The translations under genes and the position numbers were made by a program. From Rutstroemia sp. NJR-2017a BVV2 (lineage: Eukaryota; Ascomycota; Leotiomycetes; Helotiales; Rutstroemiaceae), in the NCBI GenBank assembly GCA_002946415.1, contig NJPS01000015.1:124001-188000 (forward strand): 64,000 nucleotides of DNA. Direction: 5' to 3'. Positions 1 to 12,561 of this stretch are shown piece by piece. A model generated the notes under the pieces. That model made no database searches. It was not told the DNA's origin and worked only from the letters and a program-made list of their open reading frames with translations. The first letter of the stretch is position 1; the number at the start of each line of letters is the position of its first letter.

Positions 1-339
1 ATCGTACGACTTAGAAATATAAGTGACCGCTGGGTCTTCAATTCAAAGGAAAAGTTACAATTGATCAGCACGAAGATTTACTGAACTGCACTGCACCGCA
101 TTACACCAGAATTACAGGCCGCTCTATTAACAACCAAGCAAAATCTCTAGTGGACCTCGGCTCGTCCGTCCCCGCCATTGCAGGAATCCGGGGATTTGGA
201 AGTCTCTCATCACATATAAATCCAACCACCTCCTCTTCCTTCCTGTACTATTACAATTGCTTTTGAAGGGGAGTGTATCGCATATAGTGTATCGTATTGT
301 TCCCTCAGTTCAACTTTCCCACCCACCAAACTTGCCAAA
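1..339 (+). promoter_or_regulatory. Upstream region of the quinone oxidoreductase gene
   Basis: No gene is visible here. A TATA-like cacatataaa lies at 211-220, about 120 bases before the start codon at 340. The last 60 bases are pyrimidine-rich with CCACC runs, as is usual for fungal leaders. The assignment as promoter and leader is inferred from position only. Confidence 0.5.
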
Positions 340-1596
340 ATGCGAGGAATCCAGATCAAAGAATATGTCAAGGTAAGCCAAGCAAGCTCCTTTCCATGTG
401 CAAGCGGATCTCCCAATCTGCCACTACGAATACGCATACTAACAATGGATTTTCAATTCAGGAACCCCGAGACCTTGTTGTCTCTGACCTTCCAGATCCC
501 ATTCCTGGCCTCGATCAATATCTGATCGAAATCCATGCCACTGCTACCAATTTCTACGATCTGCTACAAATCCGGGGGAAGTATCAGCATCAACCTCCAT
601 TGCCTTGTAAGCCAGTCCCCGAATCTCATTTCAACACTTCACACCTGCCATCCACCTCTCTCCCCATCCCCCCAATTGAACTCTCCCCATCTCCATCTCC
701 AGCTCACCTCCCACTCCACACCCCTTTCCTCAAACCCCACTAACTCTCCCTCCCCAGGGATATCCGGCTCCGAATTCAGCGGCACCATCGTCAGCACCCC
801 TCGTCTCAACCCCAACCCCCGCTACAAACCCGGCGACCGCGTCTTCGGGGCCTCCCAAGGCGGCTACGCCACTCTGGTCTGCGCCCGCGAAGAGAACCTA
901 TACCCCGTCCCCGGCAAGTGGTCCTTCTTCGAAGCCGCGGGCCTCTTCGTCACCGCGCCCACCTCCTACTCCGCGCTCGTAACCCGCGCGAACATCCAGT
1001 CCGGCGACTACGTCCTGATCCACGCTGCTGCAGGCGGCGTCGGTCTCGCCGCCGTGCAGATCGCAAAGGCGTTCGGTGCAACCGTCATCGCGACAGCGGG
1101 GACGCCGCGGAAGTTAGAAGTTGCGCGCGAGTATGGCGCTGATCACGCAATCGACTACACGGACGCGACATGGCCGGAGCAAGTCAAAAAACTCACCCCC
1201 AAATCCCGGGGTGTAGACATCGTTTTCGACCCGGTCGGTCTAATCGACAAATCGACCAAATGCATACGCTGGAATGGACGACTCCTAGTAATCGGGTTCG
1301 CGGGGGGGGATATTGAGAAAGTGGCGATGAATAAGGTTCTGCTGAAGAATATCAGTATAGTGGGGCTGCACTGGGGGGCGTATGCGACGAATGAGCCGGA
1401 GACGCTGCCGCAGGTTTGGGAGGGGATTTTTAAGTTGATTAAGGAGGGGAAGTTTAGGGGGACGGTGTACACGGATAAGGAGTTTGTGGGGTTGGAGAGT
1501 GTGCCGGGAGCGTTGGAGAGTTTGGGGGGGAGGGGCACGTGGGGGAAGGTGGTGGTTAGGGTGGAGGAGGGGAAGGGAGGGAGGAGTAAGATTTAG
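340..1596 (+). CDS. NAD(P)H:quinone oxidoreductase, zinc-free MDR family
   Basis: Exons 340-372, 462-606 and 758-1596 join into 338 aa. Intron 1 ends after a TACTAAC branch site. Intron 2 is phase 1 and restores a Trp in QPPLPWISGSEFSG, which confirms both splice sites. The N-terminal GroES-like barrel holds GSEFSG and GDRVFG. The Rossmann domain begins near residue 148 with HAAAGGVGLAAVQIA, the NADPH-binding glycine motif. The structural and catalytic zinc cysteines of alcohol dehydrogenases are absent, which places it with quinone oxidoreductases of the MDR superfamily; these reduce quinones or enones with NADPH in the cytosol. The last 100 bases of coding sequence become very G-rich. The gene converges on noxA. 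Substrate is unknown. Confidence 0.93.
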
Positions 1597-2319
1597 AAGG
1601 GGGGCGGGGGAAGTTGGGGAGATGCGGGCTAGGTAGATGATATGATGATTTCGGGGGACGCGGACTATGATGATTTTGGCTGGTTGATGTATGGATGTAT
1701 TTACTTGGCGGATACGGGAAATGGTGTATGTAGTGTAGAGATACATGGATATATTAGGAAGAGAAGAGAACAGTTATGGTGTCTCGTTGCGCATGGATAG
1801 ACACAATACGAGTGTTCTTCGCTCCGGGAAAGAGATTAGACAATGTCGATGGAACGAACGACGGAGGATATATATATTACTGCACGCACGCACTCCCTAG
1901 GGATGTCCTTTTTCGATTTGAGGGTAAATACATCATATACATGCCATCCATATGAATCGTACGCGTATATATACGCGCAAATCATATACACACACCATTT
2001 ATCTAACTAACTGCATTACTCTCCTCATATACTCTCTTCACCACAGTAGTACACACTCTCAAGACGATCATACACTTTCCATTTGAGTTCATATCATATA
2101 GATAAATAAACACCAGCAGCAGCAGATATAATTATCTTATCTAATCGAGTTTCATTCATTCAATCCAGTTCATTCAACACCGCATCACTCCATCCCATCC
2201 ATATAATCCAACCTAAGCATCCCTCCCATACACATAAGTGTTAATCACTCCCATACACATAAGTTAATCCAATCCCATGAAACCAACCATTTACACGCTT
2301 CTCAAACAAATACACTAAT
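1597..2319. other. Convergent 3' intergenic region
   Basis: This is the space between the 3' ends of the quinone oxidoreductase gene and noxA. It is AT-rich with stretches of TATA and CACA simple sequence around 1870-2000. I see no gene in it. Confidence 0.7.
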
Positions 2320-4245
2320 CTAGAAATGTTCCTTCCAAAACGAGAAATTGACTTCGCGAGTCGTAGCGCTCTTGCAAGCTTTCTTGATCGATCTAGCTGC
2401 TGTGTTGGGTCCTGTGGGTTTATGTTAGTATTTGATATTTTGATTGGGGAGAGATTGTGTGTGACAGGGGACATAGTGGGAAGAGATCTTGAATAAAAGA
2501 AGACAAACATACCACAAAAGTAAACCCCCACATTCGTTCTAAAATCGCCCTCCAACCCCGGCAAATAAGTTTTATCTAAAATCCCGTCCCTCATGCCCTC
2601 AAACAGTTTCCCAAAATCGGGTCTCCCGAAATTCGTCCTCGATTTAAGTTCCGTCAAGGGATCGACATCCGCACCCACGCTATTCAGCACGATATTCTGC
2701 GCGGTATCGATGTCGAGTTTCTGCGTGAGATAGGTATGGATGCGCAGGAACTCGATGCCGTTGTGGCCGGGTTGCTGGGCGGCTTCTTGGGATTGCGCTT
2801 CGAGCGAGGAGAGCAGAACTTGGAACCATTCGAAGGAGGTGGTGTCTTTGCAGACCCAGATGAATTCGACGCGGCGGAGACGTTCCGGGGGATTGGGTCC
2901 GTGGCGTAAGTGCCAGATGTTTTTGAGAATGGCGGCCCAGGGGGTGACGCCGATGCCGGTGCCGATCAGGACGGCGATTTCGTTGTCGAAGACGTCTTCG
3001 GCGGGGGCGCCGTACGGGCCGTCGATGCGGATGTCGGGCATTTTTTGGCCGTTTTGAAGCGCGACTTCGTACATGCCGTTGGGGTCGACGCTGTCGTAGA
3101 GTTTGGATTGGGCGGCGCCGGCGCCGAGGGCGTCACCGAGTGTGCGGGTGAAATCGCCGACTTGGCGGATGTGGATGGAGATGTATGGGTCGAAGGGGCA
3201 GGATGTGATGGTGAAGGGATGCCATTGTTCGCGGGAGACAGAAGGGACGTTGAGGAAGAGCCATTGGCCTGCCTTGTATTTCATTGATGGCTTGCGGAAT
3301 TGGATCTCCATGGCATCTGCACCGTTGTTAATAATGGCCACTATGGCATGTATGAAATAAGATGAAGCTTACCATATGGATGACGAACTACGCGCACGAT
3401 TTGCGTCTCACGTCTGCTTCGAATCTCACGATACACACGCTCGATGAAGTAGAGTCCACCTCCCCAGAGCTCCCAACGCCATCCCTCATATCCGATACAG
3501 TGACCCCAGAAGTTCTTGCTATCGAATGGAGAGAATGGCAGCGGAGTATCACGAACGAAGCAACCGGTAGCGTGGGTGTACATTCCCAGCAAAAATGGAA
3601 TGAACAGATGGTGAGTGTACCAAAATGTCTCGAACGACTGCTGTCGGATCTTGGCATGAGCAGTGGTATACATCAGCATCATGCACAACAACATGATGTG
3701 ACCCGTGATACCACCAGCTTCAGTGTAATGAATCTGGATGGCAGTCACGGGACGAATCTGCGTCCTTTCGACGTTGAAGAAGCTGTATTTATTAGCACTT
3801 GATAACCAAGTAAGAGGATGGGGAAACTCACTTGACATAATGAGCGCATACGTGAACAATAGTCCAGATTAGCAGCGAGTATGCTACTTGTCGATGGAAC
3901 CATTGAGACTCGTCGAGTGGGAGAAACTTAATCTTTGGCCGAATGTATCTCAAGATATTCCGACACATCGGTAACAGAATCATTGCGATATCCACTGACA
4001 ACACCAAACCAGCACCTCTCGACAGCCATACGGAGAATGTAAGTGTATTCAACCCCGCAAGTCTGGGATCGCTTGCTTGCTTCCACCTAAGCGACGCTAT
4101 TAGCACAAACCAAAGAAATACTCAAAGGTACTACAAGAACCTACCATCCTAACGCGAACAGGCCGATGTGAAAGCCATGGAAAAGGACGTTAAACACCAA
4201 CTTCGTTCCTTGGAACTGGGTGAGCAGAAACTGAAAAAGGCCCAT
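2320..4245 (-). CDS. noxA: NADPH oxidase NoxA (Nox1), gp91phox homologue
   Basis: Five exons on the minus strand (4245-4145, 4086-3832, 3782-3373, 3316-2513, 2411-2320) join to 553 aa, the usual NoxA length. Start is the ATG at 4243-4245, giving MGLFQFLLTQF. The N-terminal half is the six-helix ferric reductase-like membrane domain with paired histidines for two hemes (for example HYVNFFNVERTQ and FWYTHHLF). The C-terminal half has the FAD motif HPFTITS, the NADPH motif GIGVTPWAAIL, VYFCGP, and the conserved end KEHF. All four junctions restore these motifs. The enzyme transfers electrons from NADPH to oxygen to make superoxide. In ascomycetes NoxA with NoxR and Rac supports sexual development, hyphal fusion and, in pathogens, infection structures. 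The p22phox-like partner is not in this window. Confidence 0.97.
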
Positions 4246-7200
4246 ATTTGCCGTAACCCTTAATCCTCCCCAAAATTAAACGTCGTCCAGCGACAAAGTC
4301 AATGAAAGAATTAAGAAGCCGTGATACTTCAGATATATTGACAGCAGGCGAAGCGTCTCTGAAGACCTATGAGTAAAAGGAATATTAAAAGCGGTGGTAG
4401 GTAGAAGTGAATGAAAGAATGTACGTTCCAACAAGACAAGAAAAAAGAATGATCTGAGCCAGCAGCTTGTAGCTAAGAAAGCTTGGGAAGTTTGAAGGAG
4501 AAGTCTTGTTCTTCTACAACGCCGAGGATGGGAGAGAAGAGAAGGCCGGGGGTTGTGGGCACTGCTTCAGTAATAAAGGGCTCACTGGCAAGCCACACAC
4601 TAACCAGACTAGTGCGTAGAAGATGATGACGGGATAAGCTGAGGAGAGGAGGGGAGGGAGGGGAGGGAGGTGAGGAAAGGGCAGGTTCAGAAGAATATTC
4701 GAAACTGACGCCCGTACAACCGTCCGGAGCGGGGCGTAGCAAGAGAGAGAAAATCGGATGGCAGGCTTTCCTTAAAACCCCAGGCCCGTCCAGTGCAGAA
4801 GATCGAGGGGATTATCCCGTTTGTTGGTTGGGATCAGCGTTCGCTCGCAAGTGCCATCCGAGCTTTTCGATGGCGAAGGAGCAGATCAGACGTAACAGTG
4901 CGTTTCGTACGGGCTCACGGCGGTATCAGATGGATGCAATCTTGGGATTATCAGACGCAGGTGATGGTTTCGTGAGGCTAGGAGAGACCTAGGAGAGGAC
5001 CTGGGAGACCTGGTAGATGTTGAGTTGAGACGAGTTTTGTTCCAAGAACCCCAGACGCATTGACAAGCGAGAACAAGGTACAGTGGGTGACAGCTGCAAC
5101 GTCTGATCTTATCTGATTTCTGAAATGCTAATGCACAGGAAGTTTCTTCTTTCTTCGCCGAATCGAATAATTATCTGTGGGTTCTTACAAGATGGATTCG
5201 TGATAGCAATTGAGGTTGGGTGTCTGTACGTGGTGCGAGAGAAAGTATTGTAGTATGTGGGAGCGAAGAGAAAAAGCTGTCCCTATATCCGGAAAAGCAG
5301 CCCGTACTGTGGACTGTGCGGTCGGGCTACCAGGGTCTCAGATTACCCCAGGCGCTTGCTGGTCCACGACGATTGGTCCGACTATTCTCAGTACCACCAC
5401 ACCACACCGGATGGAAAAGTGTTCCTGTCTTCGAGGACCAGGTTGGCCGATGGAAAAGGCACTTATGCACAGTCCTGCATTAAGCAACCGTTCCACACGA
5501 GGCCCCAGAAAGGCCTTGCCGATATTGTCGCTTTCTATAACGGGCTGCTCCAGTCCGTCTCGTGATTCCTCATTAGGTGAGACTGGACGACAAGAGTATA
5601 TGGCGGCCAGGGGTGTAAAGCTTGTTGAGTGTGAGAGGAGGGGATCGCCAGGAGCGTGCGTGATGGTATCGTTGGTATGCGATGGTTGACACGAACGGTG
5701 ATGACTGTGATTCACATTCCGCGGGCAATCTCCAGACTCCAGTCCTATTTACGAAGTACTACGTGCGAATAAACTGCAAGTATGCTTTTATCTCCCAGCG
5801 CAATTACGGCTCAGGTCGAACTGAATCATATCGCGCGAGAAATGATACATTTGGTTAGTACCCCTGAATGCACTCGCGCCGTACAGTAAATAGTTCTATT
5901 TCTTGCATGCACCAACAGATCGGTAAGCTTAAGGCTACATAAGTTAGAACTACTTTTAGATGGAAGACCGGTGGGTCTATGACAGAGAAGCGCGATCTCA
6001 ATATTAATAAAAGCCTTGCAGGCTGACGTCAAGTATCCGAATTGCTAACTTCTTGCTACCTCGAGAAAGATTATCTACCAGTATATCCAGTTCCGTAGCG
6101 TGGTTATTGTCCGGCGTCTCTGTCGAGCTTTGGATAGTTTGAGGGTAGCGCTACACCCACGTGATGTGGCTGGTTTCAAAGCTGGGGCACAGAAATTACT
6201 AGGGTTACAGCGTCTCCTTCATTCCAACATAGCTGTGCTAGAGATGATGAGAACAATACGAGGAGTAAGTTGCCTACTCAATCCATAATATGTGTTCTAG
6301 AAAACATCGCCTCTTTGTCATAAACTCATCAAATCATAACATCGCACACCCAATTAGTCAGGAAGCACAAAACCCCATAATTTCCACCCGTCCCATCCCA
6401 GCTGGATAAAACCCTCCAGCAGTCCATCGTTTCAGAACCCCTTCGCACAAACCTCCCACGTCGCACATCCAGATACGCTTATCTTGGCATCTCTTGCATC
6501 TCAGCAATCCATGTCAGGTGCTTAATTAAAAGCGTCGATCATCCAACGGAGCGCAAGATGCCGAGTTTGAATCCTGTTGGGGAGAGAGGAGAGTTGGATA
6601 TAAGGCATGGAAGGGCAAGGAGCCGTTGGCTTCGTCGTTGACGGTTTGCTCGTTTTCGGAAGTCGGTCGGAAGAGTAGAGGTGGGATGTCCACTTTAGTT
6701 GGTGTTATGGCTTCGACTGTCCCGAGAGGAGACGTATGCCAGATATCGTCGAGATTCTCGCACCATCGTGCATAAGTTGGTTGATTTGAGCTCCGAGTAA
6801 AAGTTACTCGTTGGTACCTTTGGAACAGGCACCCAGCCATCGCCTGAATGGTGCACACAGACATATACAGGAACTCGGCTGAGAAGTGTGGTTGAGATGA
6901 GTTGAGGTGAGTTGAGGTGAAAGCTTTAACCTTACTCGCATTTCTGCTTAGAGTATGTTGCTGGACTTAGAGCTGAGTATGCTGGATTTTCTCTTCAGGG
7001 CAGGAAAAACAGGTTGATTCAGGACAAAGCATTTAGCTGAATACTGGTGTCAAAGGAGTATCCCAAAACCTCCAAAACCTCCAAAACCTCCAACATCATA
7101 ATATTTTCATTATCCAAACATCTGTTAGGTGCTGTGGTCAACCTGTTATTTCTGCACCGGAGATGATTTTACTTGTCACTATCCGGATATGAGTACTTGA

Positions 7201-7443
7201 GTCTTAAGGCTAGTCTCAATAGACGGAAGACATGCCCTAGCGAAGAGATTCATCACCGTATAGTTACAGTGATTTTCAAATTCCAGCAAAGCCATATCCT
7301 ATCCGTGAACAATTCCACGACTATTTCTACATATGACCACAGCAATCCTCATTCCTCGCCATCTTATTCTTGGACACTTTTCCTATCCTTGGAAACTTTC
7401 CATCAGCATCAAACCACTCACAAACAACTGCAAATCTAGCATT
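4246..7443. other. Long intergenic region, no supported gene
   Basis: About 3.2 kb between the noxA start and the 2EXR-like gene. Short open frames occur (5210-5689 plus, 6526-6864 minus) but none shows family motifs or a coherent exon structure. The noxA promoter must lie at the low end. Minor simple repeats are present: GAGTTGAGGT copies near 6890-6920 and four copies of CCTCCAAAA at about 7067-7100. Confidence 0.6.
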
Positions 7444-8150
7444 ATGGATCCAGCAATTCCCCAGCCCAGGCCCAAGCGCCGCCGGAACCGCAGGAACAAG
7501 AAGAGCGCCCTCTCTGCGAACGACCAAGTCACAGAACCGCTCTTCCCCCACTCCCCGATCTCCCTTCCGAGCTCCGCCTGAAGATCTGGAACTACGAAGC
7601 GCGTCAAACGGTAGTACAGCGTTATGAACATGTGATGGTGATGAAGCAGTCGCTGTGTCTGGACCGCGCAAACGACATGCTTTGGATCCGAGACGATCCG
7701 CGGGGGAAAGTCTACCTCGGGGAATATACACCGCTGCTTATTCGTAGCCATCACGCTGATCGACAGGCCATCGTGCAGCAGTGCCGATTGCGGTATCTTG
7801 CTATCGATTACAATTCCGTGAGCGTGGACGACGCGACGATTCCCGTTGATCCGTACAAGAGTCAACGATCATCCAGTTATTGCATGGGGTGCTTCCTCCT
7901 AGACTACTTTAACGGGACCACGAAGATTGAGAAGGTGATTATCGTGTATCAGAAAGAAGACGTTATTGATGAAGAAGGCCGCCGTGCGATCGATAGGTAC
8001 GTCACGAAGTTTAGAAATCTGATGACTTGGGGACTTATGAGCCCACAAAATTTATGGTTCTTAGATAGAATTGCGGCCGTGCAGAGGGAGAGTGTTCCGG
8101 AAATTAGGTCTGTTCAAGAAGATTATATTCACGATTTTCAGAAAGCTTAA
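7444..8150 (+). pseudogene. 2EXR/F-box-like protein, frame broken near its start
   Basis: The ATG at 7444 opens a basic N-terminus (MDPAIPQPRPKRRRNRRNKK) that ends at 7581 in its own frame. The conserved part lies one frame over and is open from 7440 to 8150 but has no ATG before 7635. It contains LPSELRLKIWNYEARQTV, the hallmark opening of the fungal 2EXR (F-box-like) family, followed by roughly 170 residues. The two frames meet at a C5 run at 7545-7549, where a single-base length difference would explain the break. No GT-AG intron can bridge it. It may be a young pseudogene or a sequencing error. 2EXR proteins are expanded in ascomycetes and mostly uncharacterised. Confidence 0.6.
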
Positions 8151-9019
8151 TAGCACGGTCTTCTCTACAATGCTTCCGGTAGTCCTGGAATCTTACAAGG
8201 ACACTCGCACACTCCGCCGGAAAACGACCTCAGGTGTTACTGCTCCTGCAGCTCAACACCTAATATCTGACATAGCATGTCTATTGTAAACTAAAAAGTG
8301 ATCTCCCTCTTGAGAGTGATTATTATGGTAATCTTACATGTCTAGTCTACGAAGTATCTTACACCGAGATACCTAACATAGCATGCATACTATGTACAGT
8401 ACTTAGCATATATTTCATTTCTCAAACTGCGTTGATTTACATTCCCCTCCAGTAGAACTAATATTTTTATTTATCTTTCCCCAGTTTTTCTTTACACTTA
8501 CTGCGTGACTAGTAGTAGCTTTCGATAAACATATATATAGTACATGAGTATCCCAGTAGAAGCAACCTCCCAGTACAAGTAACCCAGTATAAGTAACCTG
8601 TCTTTTCTCACCATCTCTACACTCGCTGTTCTCCTAGTATGCTCTCTTGATAAATACAGAACAGTACTCTGCACGAGGAACTAGCCTGATATAGAAACAC
8701 TCACTCACTCACTCAATCCACTACATTACCCTACCATAACATTCTGTTTTTTCCTCATTTGAACAATCCCCGGGTCCCCCATCCTCCACAACCCCCAACA
8801 AAGACCTTTGACATTTCCCTTTGTTTCTCGAGTCCAACGTAGCCCAACAAGCATATTGTTAACCCCAAATCTTCATCTGTTCAACATCAACTAACTCCAA
8901 CTCTACACCCAGAAACAGTCTTCTTAGATTAGATCACATCGCACACACAGCCAAATTATCACACATCCTATCCCTTTCATAAAAAAAATTACATCTATTA
9001 TTATTTTCTTCCTGCTGAT
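8151..9019. other. Intergenic region with short tandem repeat
   Basis: No gene is visible. Three imperfect copies of CCCAGTAnAAGTAACC occupy 8552-8599. The segment from 8700 to 9000 is pyrimidine-rich and lies at the 3' side of the rhodopsin-domain gene. Confidence 0.6.
8552..8599 (+). repeat. Three-copy imperfect tandem repeat
   Basis: The unit CCCAGTAnAAGyAACC occurs three times in 48 bases. Nothing suggests a mobile element. Confidence 0.6.
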
Positions 9020-10963
9020 CTAATTCATAAACGCACTGTCCGGCTTCTTGATAACATCCATCTCATGCACCCCTGCAACCCCTCCCTTGGGATCCGTACT
9101 TCCCAACCCACTTCCCCCCTTCATCCTCCCCCCTCCCCTTTCCGCCTTCCCATCCCCTCCTCCTGCACCTAACTCCCTCCACCCCGCACCCCTTTCCCCA
9201 CCCCCCACCAACCTCTCCCCCCTTATCCCCCCCGATCTATCCACCCCGACCCCCATCCCCGTACTCCTCCCCGCACTCCACGCCCTCATCCCAAACCACC
9301 TGCCCCACCCACACGCACACAGCTTCCTAACCACCGGTGAGTAAGTAGGGAGACTAGCCGCCAGAATCGACGCGCAGGGCTCGATGATGGCCCAGAGGAA
9401 GGAGTGGAAGATGGCTGATTCTGTGGGGGGTGAGTTAGTTGGTGAGTGAATAAGAAGGGGTAGAGGAATAAGGAGGGATGAGGAGGGATAAAAGAAAGGA
9501 GGGAAACGGAAAGAAAGAAAGAACTTACCTGCATCATCCGGACTCGGGTGCTTGATTTCGTAGTACGCCGCGATGTAGTATAATCTCGCGCCGGAAGCAA
9601 CAACGCAACTAGTACATCGCATCACGAATTAGCCGGAGCAATCGAGTGTTTCCCATTCCCCCTCCAGTATATTTCCCCCTCCTACCTTACTCTCTCCCCT
9701 ATTAATCCAACCCCCCCACCCCTCCCTCCTCTCAACTCAACCAAAAAAAAAAAAAAACACTTACAAACCCCCCAACGCAAAAATCCCCAAAACCCACGCC
9801 TTTTTCCGCCGACTCAATCTCAGCGAACGAATAACAAAAGCCGGGAGCGCGAGCGTCGCCATATCGAGCACGATATTGAGGGTTGTGACGGCGATCATGT
9901 ACCCGAAGAAGTTGATGCTGTATTGCTCGGTGCCCAGGGAGGTGTTCCAGGAGAAGGAGAGGGTTGTTGTCTGCGTAGGGATTAGTAGGTGGAGAGGGAA
10001 TAAACTTATAGAGGGGGGTGAGGAGGGAAGGGAGGGGAGAGGGGAGAGGTGGGGGTTAAATAGGGAGGGGGAGGCGGGTAGGTAGAGGATAGATGAGGGG
10101 TAAGGAGATGGGGGAGGGGGAGGAGATAGAGAGAGGAGAGAACTCACAAGCGCAACGACCAAAAACCACAAAGTAGAAATAACAATCATACACGTATCCG
10201 CGAGCCTGAACGTCCTCGTAACGAATAATCTCCGGTAATAAAATAACAGACCTATTCTAACCATTGAGACGGAGCTAGCCCATAGAACGTGACTTGCTAG
10301 GATCATCTATTTGCTTGTGTGTTAGTTAAGTGTGCGAATGTAGGCGCAATGCGATTCTTTAATTTTCGTGTTAATGGGAAGGGGTAGTTTGGTTTGGAAG
10401 GGGAATGGAAGCCGTGGAGGGCGGAGTGTCAGGAGGTGTATAAGTATGGGAGAAGAATAGAAAAGGAAGATAGAGGAGAGAAGAATGCGAATAGACGAAT
10501 ATACTTCAGGAAACCAAAGAATAAGAAAAGAAGAGACCGGACGACAGACCCGGAAATACACATTTAACAATAAAACGAACAGTGATAAAATATCAGAACT
10601 TTGCACCAACCTTCCCAAATTCTTCCTGAACACCATGTCTCGCCACCTCTTCCAACGGCCATCCGAATCCCACTTTACAAGCACTGTATATTCCTGTTAT
10701 GCAAATAGCTATTGCTATTACCTTTCCAGATCACACATATTAGCAATGCTCATTTGTATCCATACCTCCCATCCAATCTAAACCCACCCATCCAAAGAAT
10801 TCAAGAAACCCACCTGCCCAGCAATAATAAACCAATCATCTGCCCTCAACGGATTCCCCAGCAACACCCTATGCGCATACGTTCTCAGACTGACCGCGAC
10901 ACCGGATATTGTGGCGAAGGTGACGCAGACGATGATCGCTGTGAGGGCGTTGGGGTAGAGCAT
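9020..10963 (-). CDS. Fungal rhodopsin-domain integral membrane protein
   Basis: Six exons (10963-10814, 10721-10611, 10306-10148, 9970-9765, 9608-9529, 9420-9020) give 368 aa; every phase agrees. The order of segments matches the fungal rhodopsin domain family (PF20684): a first helix followed by LRADDWFIIAGQ, then IAICITGIYSACKVGFGWP, then the helix ending in RIGLLFYYRRLF, then a long fourth exon with two helices and the SLRLSRRKKAWVLGIFALGG loop, then GARLYYIAAYYEIK and the last helix with WAIIEPCASILAASLP. These proteins are seven-helix plasma-membrane proteins of unknown ligand, common in plant-associated fungi and related to PTH11-like receptors. The cytosolic tail of about 100 residues is rich in Gly and Arg. 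Confidence 0.9.
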
Positions 10964-12561
10964 TTTTGCCTTTCTTTTCCTGCGGTTTGGGGAAGGGGAT
11001 GTATGGATGGATGGTAATTATTGCATTAAGGATAGAAGTCCAGCATTCGCTGTCAACAACGTAGTGGCGATGGATGATTAGAACGAGGAGGAAATTGTAT
11101 CTATATGTATGCAAGAAAGAAAGACGTAAGAACTACTTCCTTCTCTTCTTTCTCGCAGCACACAGGAAAAAAACTCGAGGAAGAAAAAAACAAGACACAA
11201 AACACAACTGCTAAGAACGTCAAGCAGGGCAGCAAGGTTATATAATCCATCTAAAGATGCGGCATCTGACAAGCGCGGGATTGCCGCAGCACCTCAATCC
11301 CGATCTGGGACCTGGGGGCCAGAAAGCGAGCCTCCATCAAAAAGATGGATGAAAATGAGTGTGAATCCTACCTATAGTGGGATGGAGGTGGATGGGATGT
11401 AGGTGGGGTGGTAGGCAAAGGTGGTATTGGCGGTAGCACAGATTACCACAGCATACACTCCACCACACGCCCGATTAAAGGAAAACACCGGGAAATTTCC
11501 AGGTTGGGATCCTTCCTGGGCCGGGACTGGACGGGAAGGTCGCAGTGAAATCTGGGAACTTCAGATGAAGGGCCTTGTGCGGTGGAGAATGGGAAGATCA
11601 GGGGGACTGTAGAGGATGTGTGGTTTTGTGGATGGAAGATGGCTTGCTTGATAGCTCGGGGCTCGGGATAGAGTGGGATGTGGGAAAGACATGTAGTACA
11701 GTACACTGTCCACGATCATTTCCATCTATTCCACAGCTAGCTATCTTTCCCATATCCAACCGTAGACGGGAAAGAACGAAACGAGAAGAAGTTCCAAAGC
11801 AGGAAGAAAAAGCATGAAACTCCAACCAAAATCACCTTTCCCAAATGTAACGCGCAATGTCCCAAATACTCAAGATAAGTACAGTACTTTCCTCGTGTAT
11901 ATATACATGTATATTCGCTCTTAGAACAGCAAGCCAAAGGATCCCCTCAGTGACATGTCAAGATGCGGGGCAGAGGCACAGTGCAGTCGGTATCGTTTAA
12001 TGTTACACGGTGGGTGGCAACGAGCATGCATATCGTAGTCGTGCAACCAACCTAGCAGCTAAGAATGAGAATTGCAATTGGTAAAGATGTTGAGGTTATG
12101 TAAGTCTCTTAAAATTCGGATATCCCGTCTCCAATTGCTGTAATTGTATACGCGGTCTGCTGAATTAGGTTGAATTGGAATGGGATGGGAGGACGCGAAT
12201 TATCGTGACACCGCGTTGGCGGCGCGGCTATTTGGGTTGTCAGCTATCGTAAATTACCGGATTGGGACTGTGATGTGACTAGAAACACTGCTTTAGGAAA
12301 CGGGGGTAGGTGATGGTAGGTATTTCGATTTCTTTGGGAAAATGAAGTGGTTTATGAATTTAAGCATGAATGGGAATTACTTTTGCGATATGTACAGTAG
12401 TACTCCTCTCACGTGTCCCTTTGTATAGAGACTATTTCGGCATTCGACTTTTATCGACCTGCTCAGTCGACGGCATTAACATTCGTATCAATTTCCCACC
12501 TGAAATCCCTCCTACAACCCAAATAATCAATCCTCTCTCCTTCCACCCAAACACTTCCCTG
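10964..12561. other. Intergenic region
   Basis: About 1.6 kb between the rhodopsin-domain gene start and the 3' end of the SigF-like NTF2 gene. It includes the promoter of the former. Open frames here are short or antisense. I see no gene, tRNA or repeat. Confidence 0.6.

Noticed and set aside
2409..2513. Possible frame break at the last noxA junction
   Set aside because: Recounting the acceptor at 2412-2413 restores CGPNTAARSIKKAC and a total of 1662 bases, so the gene is intact.
5210..5689. Plus-strand open frame of 159 aa
   Set aside because: Composition and Cys/Ser/Arg content look like random translation; no motif, no splice logic, overlapped by three other frames.
6526..6864. Minus-strand open frame of 112 aa
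   Set aside because: Some stretches look protein-like, but I found no family, no upstream exon that joins and no signal peptide.
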